From: Antitrichia curtipendula
Lineage: Eukaryota; Streptophyta; Bryopsida; Hypnales; Leucodontaceae
DNA length: 64,000 nucleotides
NCBI GenBank assembly: GCA_951230915.1
Contig: OX579637.1
Location: 22,506,001 to 22,570,000 of the forward strand
Direction: 5' to 3'
The notes beneath the pieces are model-generated. The model was not told the origin of the DNA and searched no databases. It was given only the letters and a program-made list of their open reading frames with translations. A program made the position numbers and the translations under genes. Below are positions 53,201 through 63,080 of this stretch, piece by piece. Positions within the stretch are counted from its first letter, which is position 1. Each line of letters begins with the position of its first letter.

Positions 53201-54050
53201 CAGGGCTGGACCACTCTTCTGTGGTTCCAATACAAATTTAAAAAAATGGGTGGTGATTTGCATGGGGCCATGGATTTGATAGTAATGGAAAGAATATTTC
53301 CAACTTGTACATTTTTTTTAATTTGTAACGTGCACTTATTTAGTGAGTCATGCATTTGTCATTCTCTAAAATACAGGGCTGGACCACTCTGTTGCGGTTC
53401 CAATACAAATTAAATGAAATGGGTGGTGATTTGCATGGGGCCATGGATTTGATAGTAATGGAAAGAATATTTTCAGTTTGTACATTTTTTTAAATTTGTA
53501 GCGTGCACTTATTTAGTGAGTCATGCATTTGTCATTCTCTAAAATACAGGGCTGGAACATTTTGTTGCGTTTTTAATACAAGTTTAATGAAATGGGTGGT
53601 GATTTGCATGGGGCCATGGATTTGATAGTAATGGAAAGAATATTTCCAACTTGTACATTTTTTTTAATTTGTAACGTGCACTTATTTAGTGAGTCATGAA
53701 TTTGTCATTCTCTAAAATACAGGGCTGGACCATTCTTCTGTGGTTCCAATACAAATTTAAAAAAATGGGTGGTGATTTGCATGGGGCCATGGATTTGATA
53801 GTAATGGAAAGAGTATTTCCAACTTGTACATTTTTTAAAATTTGTAACGTGCACTTATTTAGTGAGTCATGCATTTGTCATTCTCTAAAATACAGGGCTG
53901 GACCACTCTTCTGTGGTTCCAATACAATATTAAAAAAAATGGGTGGTGATTTGCATGGGCCATGGATTTGATAGTAATGGAAAGAATATTTCCAACTTGT
54001 ACATTTTTTTTAATTTGTAACGTGTTCTTATTTAGTGAGTCATGCATTTG
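50290..54050. repeat. 8-mer higher-order repeat (1,384 bp), about 2.7 copies
   Basis: Units from about 50,290 repeat at about 51,674 and again at about 53,058, an offset of exactly 8 x 173. The marker ACAAGTTTAATGAAATGG occurs only at about 50,813, 52,197 and 53,580. The TTCTTA unit lies at about 51,080, 52,464 and 54,021. The third copy has one extra unit near 53,650-53,822, making that interval 9 monomers. Its TTCTTA unit has GTCATTCTC where the first two have GTCAATCTC. Confidence 0.85.
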
Positions 54051-54104
54051 TCATTCTCTAAAATACAGGGCTGGACCATTCTTCTGTGGTTCCAATACAA
54101 ATTT

Positions 54105-56190
54105 AAAAAAATGGGTGGTGATTTGCATGGGCCATGGATTTGATAGTAATGGAAAGAATATTTCCAACTTGTACATTTTTTTAAATTTGTAGCGTGCACT
54201 TATTTAGTGAGTCATGCATTTGTCATTCTCTAAAATACAGGGCTGGAACATTTTGTTGCGTTTTTAATACAAATTAAATGAAATGGGTGGTGATTTGCAT
54301 GGGGCCATGGATTTGATAGTAATGGAAAGAATATTTTCAATTTGTACATTTTTTTAAATTTGTAGCGTGCACTTATTTAGCGAGTCATGCATTGGTCATT
54401 CTCTAAAATACAAGGCTGGTCCATTCTGTTGCGGTTCCAATACAAATTAAAAAAAATGGGTGGTGATTTGCATGGGGCCATGGATTTGATAGTAATGGAA
54501 AGAATATTTCCAACTTGTACATTTTTTTAAATTTGTAGCGTGCACTTATTTAGTGAGTCATGAATTTGTCATTCTCTAAAATACAGGGCTGGAACATTTT
54601 GTTGCGTTTCCAATACAAATTAAAAGAAATGGGTGGTGATTTGCATGGGGCCATGGATTTGATAGTAATGGAAAGAATATTTTCAACTTTTACATTTTTT
54701 TAAATTTGTAGCGTGCACTTATTTAGTGAGTCATGCATTTGTCATTCTCTAAAATACAGGGTTGGAACATTTTGTTGCGTTTTTAATACAAGTTAAATGA
54801 AATGGGTGGTGATTTGCATGGGGCCATGGATTTGATAGTAATGGAAAGAATATTTCCAACTTGTACATTTTTTTAAATTTGTAGCGTGCACTTATTTAGT
54901 GAGTCATGCATTTGTCATTCTCTAAAATACAGGGCTGGAACATTTTGTTGCGTTTCCAATACAAGTTAAATGAAATGGGTGGTGATTTGCATGGGGCCAT
55001 GGATTTGATAGTAATGGAAAGAGTATTTCCAACTTGTACATTATTTTTTATTTATAACGTGCACTTATTTAGTGAGTCATGCATTTGTCATTCTCTAAAA
55101 TACAGGGCTGGAACATTTTGTTGCGTTTCCAATACAAGTTAGATGAAATGGGTGGTGATTTGCATGGGCCATGGATTTGATAGTAATGGAAAGAATATTT
55201 CCAACTTGTACATTTTTTTAAATTTGTAGCGTGCACTTATTTAGTGAGTCATGCATTTGTCATTCTCTAAAATACAGGGCTGGAACATTTTGTTGCGTTT
55301 TTAATACAAATTAAATGAAATGGGTGGTGATTTGCATGGGGCCATGGATTTGATAGTAATGGAAAGAATATTTTCAATTTGTACATTTTTTTAAATTTGT
55401 AGCGTGCACTTATTTAGCGAGTCATGCATTGGTCATTCTCTAAAATACAAGGCTGGTCCATTCTGTTGCGGTTCCAATACAAATTAAGAAAAATGGGTGG
55501 TGATTTGCATGGGGCCATGGATTTGATAGTAATGGAAAGAATATTTCCAACTTGTACATTTTTTTAAATTTGTAGCGTGCACTTATTTAGTGAGTCATGA
55601 ATTTGTCATTCTCTAAAATACAGGGCTGGAACATTTTGTTGCGTTTCCAATACAAATTAAAAGAAATGGGTGGTGATTTGCATGGGGCCATGGATTTGAT
55701 AGTAATGGAAAGAATATTTTCAACTTTTACATTTTTTTAAATTTGTAGCGTGCACTTATTTAGTGAGTCATGCATTTGTCATTCTCTAAAATACAGGGTT
55801 GGAACATTTTGTTGCGTTTTTAATACAAGTTAAATGAAATGGGTGGTGATTTGCATGGGGCCATGGATTTGATAGTAATGGAAAGAATATTTCCAACTTG
55901 TACATTTTTTTAAATTTGTAGCGTGCACTTATTTAGTGAGTCATGCATTTGTCATTCTCTAAAATACAGGGCTGGAACATTTTGTTGTGTTTCCAATACA
56001 AGTTAAATGAAATGGGTGGTGATTTGCATGGGGCCATGGATTTGATAGTAATGGAAAGAGTATTTCCAACTTGTACATTATTTTTTATTTATAACGTGCA
56101 CTTATTTAGTGAGTCATGCATTTGTCATTCTCTAAAATACAGGGCTGGAACATTTTGTTGCGTTTCCAATACAAGTTAGATGAAATGGGT
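54105..56190. repeat. 6-mer higher-order repeat (about 1,037 bp), two copies
   Basis: Copy 1 is about 54,105-55,142 and copy 2 about 55,143-56,190. Shared rare states are ACAGGGTTGGAAC (about 54,761 and 55,798), CAACTTTTACATT (about 54,686 and 55,723), GCGAGTC/GCATTGGTC (about 54,379 and 55,417), a GCGTTTTTAATACAAATT tail, and GTTAGATGAAATGG at the end of each copy. Differences noticed are AAAAAAAATGG against AAGAAAAATGG in one tail, and GTTGCGTTTCC against GTTGTGTTTCC (a CpG to TpG change at about 55,987). Confidence 0.85.
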
Positions 56191-56199
56191 GGTGATTTG

Positions 56200-58390
56200 C
56201 ATGGGGCCATGGATTTGATAGTAATGGAAAGAATATTTCCAACTTGTACATTTTTTTTAATTTGTAACGTGCACTTATTTAGTGAGTCATGCATTTGTCA
56301 TTCTCTAAAATACAGGGCTGGACCATTCTTCTGTGGTTCCAATACAAATTTAAAAAAATGGGTGGTGATTTGCATGGGGCCATGGGTTTGATAGTAATGG
56401 AAAGACTAATTCCAACTTGTACATTATTTTTTATTTATAACGTGCACTTATTTAGTGAGTCATGCATTTGTCATTCTCTAAAATACAGGGCTGGAACATT
56501 CTGTTGCGGTTCCAATACAAATTAAAAGAAATGGGTGGTGATTTGCATGGGGCCATGGATTTGATAGTACTGGAAAGAATATTTTCAACTTGTACAGTTT
56601 TTTCAATTTGTAGCGTGCACTTATTTAGTGAGTCATGCATTTGTCATTCTCTAAAATACAGGGCTGGAACATTTTGTTGCGTTTTTAATACAAGTTAAAT
56701 GAAATGGGTGGTGATTTGCATGGGGCCATGGATTTGATAGTAATGGAAAGAGTATTTCCAACTTGTACATTTTTTTTAATTTGTAACGTGCACTTATTTA
56801 GTGAGTCATGCATTTGTCATTCTCTAAAATACAGGGCTGGACCATTCTTCTGTGGTTCCAATACAAATTTAAAAAAGTGGGTGGTGATTTGCATGGGGCC
56901 ATGGATTTGATAGTAATGGAAAGAGTATTTCCAACTTGTACATTTTTTTTAATTTGTAACGTGCACTTATTTAGTGAGTCATGCATTTGTCATTCTCTAA
57001 AATACAGGGCTGGACCACTCTGTTGCGGTTCCAATACAAATTAAAAGAAATGGGTGGTGATTTGCATGGGGCCATGGATTTGATAGTAACGGAAAGAGTA
57101 TTTCCAACTTGTACATTTTTTTGAATTTGTAACGTGCACTTATTTAGTGAGTCATGCATTTGTCATTCTCTAAAATACAGGGCTGGACCATTCTTCTGTG
57201 CTTCCAATACAAATTTAAAAAAATGGGTGGTGGTTTGCATGGGGCCATGGATTTGATAGTAATGGAAAGACTAATTCCAACTTGTACATTATTTTTTATT
57301 TATAACGTGCACTTATTTAGTGAGTCATGCATTTGTCATTCTCTAAAATACAGGGCTGGAACATTCTGTTGCGGTTCCAATACAAATTAAAAGAAATGGG
57401 TGGTGATTTGCATGGGGCCATGGATTTGATAGTAATGGAAAGAATATTTTCAACTTTTACAGTTTTTTCAATTTGTAGCGTGCACTTATTTAGTGAGTCA
57501 TGCATTTGTCATTCTCTAAAATACAGGGCTGGAACATTTTGTTGCGTTTTTAATACAAGTTAAATGAAATGGGTGGTGATTTGCATGGGGCCATGGATTT
57601 GATAGTAATGGAAAGAGTATTTCCAACTTGTACATTTTTTTTAATTTGTAACGTGCACTTATTTAGTGAGTCATGCATTTGTCATTCTCTAAAATACAGG
57701 GCTGGACCACTCTTCTGTGGTTCCAATACAAATTTAAAAAAATGGGTGGTGATTTGCATGGGGCCATGGATTTGATAGTAATGGAAAGAATATTTCCAAC
57801 TTGTACATTTTTTTTAATTTGTAACGTGCACTTATTTAGTGAGTCATGCATTTGTCATTCTCTAAAATACAGGGCTGGACCATTTTTCTGTGCTTCCAAT
57901 ACAAATTTAAAAAAGTGGGTGGTGATTTGCATGGGGCCATGGATTTGATAGTAATGGAAAGAGTATTTCCAACTTGTACATTTTTTTTAATTTGTAACGT
58001 GCACTTATTTAGTGAGTCATGCATTTGTCATTCTCTAAAATACAGGGCTGGACCACTCTTCTGTGGTTCCAATACAAATTTAAAAAAATGGGTGGTGATT
58101 TGCATGGGGCCATGGATTTGATAGTAATGGAAAAAATATTTCCAACTTGTACATTTTTTTTAATTTGTAACGTGCACTTATTTAGTGAGTCATGCATTTG
58201 TCATTCTCTAAAATACAGGGCTGGACCATTCTTCTGTGGTTCCAATACAAATTTAAAAAAGTGGGTGGTGATTTGCATGGGGCCATGGATTTGATAGTAA
58301 TGGAAAGAATATTTCCAACTTGTACATTTTTTTTAATTTGTAACGTGCACTTATTTAGTGAGTCATGCATTTGTCATTCTCTAAAATACA
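56200..58390. repeat. Mixed B-type units without a clear short period
   Basis: About 12-13 units. Two sub-blocks, about 56,289-56,910 and 57,154-57,775, match at 865 bp (5 monomers): ACTAATTCC/TTATTTATAACG, then ACAGTTTTTTCAATTTG, then GTTTTTAATACAAG/AGTATTTCC. Local novelties are AAAAAAGTGGG tails (about 56,876, 57,914 and 58,260), GGAAAAAATATTTCC (about 58,132), GGGTTTGATAG (about 56,385), TAGTACTGG (about 56,569), and TAGTAACGG (about 57,088). No gene or insert is visible. Confidence 0.75.
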
Positions 58391-61300
58391 GGGCTGGAAC
58401 ATTCTTCTGTGGTTCCAATACAAATTTAAAAAAATGGGTGGTGATTTGCATGGGGCCATGGATTTGATAGTAATGGAAAAAATATTTCCAACTTGTACAT
58501 TTTTTTTAATTTGTAACGTGCACTTATTTAGTGAGTCATGCATTTGTCATTCTCTAAAATACAGGGCTGGACCACTCTGTTGCGGTTCCAATACAAATTA
58601 AAAGAAATGGGTGGTGATTTGCATGGGGCCATGGATTTGATAGTAATGGAAAGAATATTTTCAACTTGTACAGTTTTTTAAATTTGTAGCGTGCACTTAT
58701 TTAGTGAGTCATGCATTTGTCATTCTCTAAGATACAGGGCTGGACCACTCTGTTGCGGTTCCAATACAAATTAAAAGAAATGGGTGGTGATTTGCATGGG
58801 GCCATGGATTTGATAGTAATGGAAAGAATATTTTCAATTTGTACATTTTTTTAAATTTGTAGCGTGCACTTATTTAGTGAGTCATGCATTTGTCATTCTC
58901 TAAGATACAGGGCTGGACCACTCTGTTGCGGTTCCAATACAAATTAAAAGAAATGGGTGGTGATTTGCATGGGGCCATGGATTTGATAGTAATGGAAAGA
59001 ATATTTTCAATTTGTACATTTTTTTAAATTTGTAGCGTGCACTTATTTAGTGAGTCATGCATTTGTCATTCTCTAAAATACAGGGCTGGAACATTTTGTT
59101 GCGTTTTTAATACAAGTTAAATGAAATGGGTGGTGATTTGCATGGGGCCATGGATTTGATAGTAATGGAAAGAAAATTTTCAACTTTTACAGTTTTTTCA
59201 ATTTGTAGCGTACACTTATTTAGTGAGTCATGCATTTGTCATTCTCTAAAATACAGGGCTGGAACATTTTGTTGCGTTTTTAATACAAGTTAAATGAAAT
59301 GGGTGGTGATTTGCATGGGGCCATGGATTTGATAGTAATGGAAAGAATATTTCCAACTTGTACATTTTTTTTAATTTGTAACGTGCACTTATTTAGTGAG
59401 TCATGCATTTGTCATTCTCTAAAATACAGGGCTGGAACATTTTGTTGCGTTTCCAATACAAGTTAGATGAAATGGGTGGTGATTTGCATGGGGCCATGGA
59501 TTTGATAGTAATGGAAAGAATATTTCCAACTTGTACATTTTTTTTAATTTGTAACGTGCACTTATTTAGTGAGTCATGCATTTGTCATTCTCTAAAATAC
59601 AGGGCTGGAACATTCTTCTGTGGTTCCAATACAAATTTAAAAAAGTGGGTGGTGATTTGCATGGGGCCATGGATTTGATAGTAATGGAAAAAATATTTCC
59701 AACTTGTACATTTTTTTTAATTTGTAACGTGCACTTATTTAGTGAGTCATGCATTTGTCATTCTCTAAAATACAGGGCTGGACCACTCTGTTGTGGTTCC
59801 AATACAAATTAAAAGAAATGGGTGGTGATTTGCATGGGGCCATGGATTTGATAGTAATGGAAAGAATATTTTCAACTTGTACAGTTTTTTAAATTTGTAG
59901 CGTGCACTTATTTAGTGAGTCATGCATTTGTCATTCTCTAAGATACAGGGCTGGACCACTCTGTTGCGGTTCCAATACAAATTAAAAGAAATGGGTGGTG
60001 ATTTGCATGGGGCCATGGATTTGATAGTAATGGAAAGAATATTTTTAATTTGTACATTTTTTTAAATTTGTAGCGTGCACTTATTTAGTGAGTCATGCAT
60101 TTGTCATTCTCTAAGATACAGGGCTGGACCACTCTGTTGCGGTTCCAATACAAATTAAAAGAAATGGGTGGTGATTTGCATGGGGCCATGGATTTGATAG
60201 TAATGGAAAGAATATTTTCAATTTGTACTTTTTTTTAATTTGTAGCGTGCACTTATTTAGTGAGTCATGCATTTGTCATTCTCTAAAATACAGGGCTGGA
60301 ACATTTTGTTGCGTTTTTAATACAAGTTAAATGAAATGGGTGGTGATTTGCATGGGGCCATGGATTTGATAGTAATGGAAAGAAAATTTTCAACTTTTAC
60401 AGTTTTTTCAATTTGTAGCGTACACTTATTTAGTGAGTCATGCATTTGTCATTCTCTAAAATACAGGGCTGGAACATTTTGTTGCGTTTTTAATACAAGT
60501 TAAATGAAATGGGTGGTGATTTGCATGGGGCCATGGATTTGATAGTAATGGAAAGAATATTTCCAACTTGTACATTTTTTTTAATTTGTAACGTGCACTT
60601 ATTTAGTGAGTCATGCATTTGTCATTCTCTAAAATACAGGGCTGGAACATTTTGTTGCGTTTCCAATACAAGTTAGATGAAATGGGTGGTGATTTGCATG
60701 GGGCCATGGATTTGATAGTAATGGAAAGAATATTTCCAACTTGTACATTTTTTTTAATTTGTAACGTGCACTTATTTAGTGAGTCATGCATTTGTCATTC
60801 TCTAAAATACAGGGCTGGACCATTCTTCTGTGGTTCCAATACAAATTTAAAAAAATGGGTGGTGATTTGCATGGGGCCATGGATTTGATAGTAATGGAAA
60901 GAATATTTCCAACTTGTACATTTTTTTTAATTTGTAACGTGCACTTATTTAGTGAGTCATGCATTTGTCATTCTCTAAAATACAGGGCTGGAACATTTTG
61001 TTGCGTTTCCAATACAAGTTAGATGAAATGGGTGGTGATTTGCATGGGGCCATGGATTTGATAGTAATGGAAAGAATATTTCCAACTTGTACATTTTTTT
61101 TAATTTGTAGCGTGCACTTATTTAGTGAGTCATGCATTTGTCATTCTCTAAAATACAGGGCTGGAACATTTTGTTGCGTTTTTAATACAAGTTAAATGAA
61201 ATGGGTGGTGATTTGCATGGGGCCATGGATTTGATAGTAATGGAAAGAGTATTTCCAACTTGTACATTTTTTTTAATTTGTAACGTGCACTTATTTAGTG

Positions 61301-63080
61301 AGTCATGCATTTGTCATTCTCTAAAATACAGGGCTGGACCACTCTTCTGTGGTTCCAATACAAATTGAAAAAAATGGGTGGTGATTTGCATGGGGCCATG
61401 GATTTGATAGTAATGGAAAGAGTATTTCCAACTTGTACATTTTTTTTAATTTGTAACGTGCACTTATTTAGTGAGTCATGCATTTGTCATTCTCTAAAAT
61501 ACAGGGCTGGACCACTCTTCTGTGGTTCCAATACAAATTTAAAAAAATGGGTGGTGATTTGCATGGGGCCATGGATTTGATAGTAATGGAAAGAATATTT
61601 CCAACTTGTACATTTTTTTTAATTTGTAACGTGCACTTATTTAGTGAGTCATGCATTTGTCATTCTCTAAAATACAGGGCTGGACCATTCTTCTGTGGTT
61701 CCAATACAAATTTAAAAAAGTGGGTGGTGATTTGCATGGGGCCATGGATTTGATAGTAATGGAAAGAGTATTTCCAACTTGTACATTTTTTTTAATTTGT
61801 AACGTGCACTTATTTAGTGAGTCATGCATTTGTCATTCTCTAAGATACAGGGCTGGACCACTCTGTTGCGGTTCCAATACAAATTAAAAGAAATGGGTGG
61901 TGATTTGCATGGGGCCATGGATTTGATAGTAATGGAAAGAATATTTTCAATTTGTACTTTTTTTTAATTTGTAGCGTGCACTTATTTAGTGAGTCATGCA
62001 TTTGTCATTCTCTAAAATACAGGGCTGGAACATTTTGTTGCGTTTTTAATACAAATTAAAAGAAATGGGTGGTGATTTGCATGGGGCCATGGATTTGATA
62101 GTAATGGAAAGAATATTTTCAACTTGTACAGTTTTTTAAATTTGTAGCGTGCACTTATTTAGTGAGTCATGCATTTGTCATTCTCTAAGATACAGGGCTG
62201 GACCACTCTGTTGCGGTTCCAATACAAATTAAAAGAAATGGGTGGTGATTTGCATGGGGCCATGGATTTGATAGTAATGGAAAGAATATTTTTAATTTGT
62301 ACATTTTTTTAAATTTGTAGCGTGCACTTATTTAGTGAGTCATGCATTTGTCATTCTCTAAGATACAGGGCTGGACCACTCTGTTGCGGTTCCAATACAA
62401 ATTAAAAGAAATGGGTGGTGATTTGCATGGGGCCATGGATTTGATAGTAATGGAAAGAATATTTTCAATTTGTACTTTTTTTTAATTTGTAGCGTGCACT
62501 TATTTAGTGAGTCATGCATTTGTCATTCTCTAAAATACAGGGCTGGAACATTTTGTTGCGTTTTTAATACAAGTTAAATGAAATGGGTGGTGATTTGCAT
62601 GGGGCCATGGATTTGATAGTAATGGAAAGAAAATTTTCAACTTTTACAGTTTTTTCAATTTGTAGCGTACACTTATTTAGTGAGTCATGCATTTGTCATT
62701 CTCTAAAATACAGGGCTGGAACATTTTGTTGCGTTTTTAATACAAGTTAAATGAAATGGGTGGTGATTTGCATGGGGCCATGGATTTGATAGTAATGGAA
62801 AGAATATTTCCAACTTGTACATTTTTTTTAATTTGTAACGTGCACTTATTTAGTGAGTCATGCATTTGTCATTCTCTAAAATACAGGGCTGGAACATTTT
62901 GTTGCGTTTCCAATACAAGTTAGATGAAATGGGTGGTGATTTGCATGGGGCCATGGATTTGATAGTAATGGAAAGAATATTTCCAACTTGTACATTTTTT
63001 TTAATTTGTAACGTGCACTTATTTAGTGAGTCATGCATTTGTCATTCTCTAAAATACAGGGCTGGAACATTCTTCTGTGG
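58390..63080. repeat. 7-mer higher-order repeat (about 1,210 bp) with a third displaced copy
   Basis: Copy 1 is about 58,390-59,600 and copy 2 about 59,600-60,810. A third, partial copy at about 62,040-63,050 lies 2,247 bp (13 monomers minus 2) after copy 2. Markers are CTCTAAGATACAGG (58,729, 58,902, 59,941, 60,114, 62,190 and 62,363, and also 61,844), AAAATTTTCAACTTTTACAG with TAGCGTACAC (about 59,172, 60,382 and 62,629), and AATATTTTTAATTTG (60,041 and 62,288). Between copies 2 and 3 lies a B-type run at about 60.8-61.9 kb. Confidence 0.8.
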
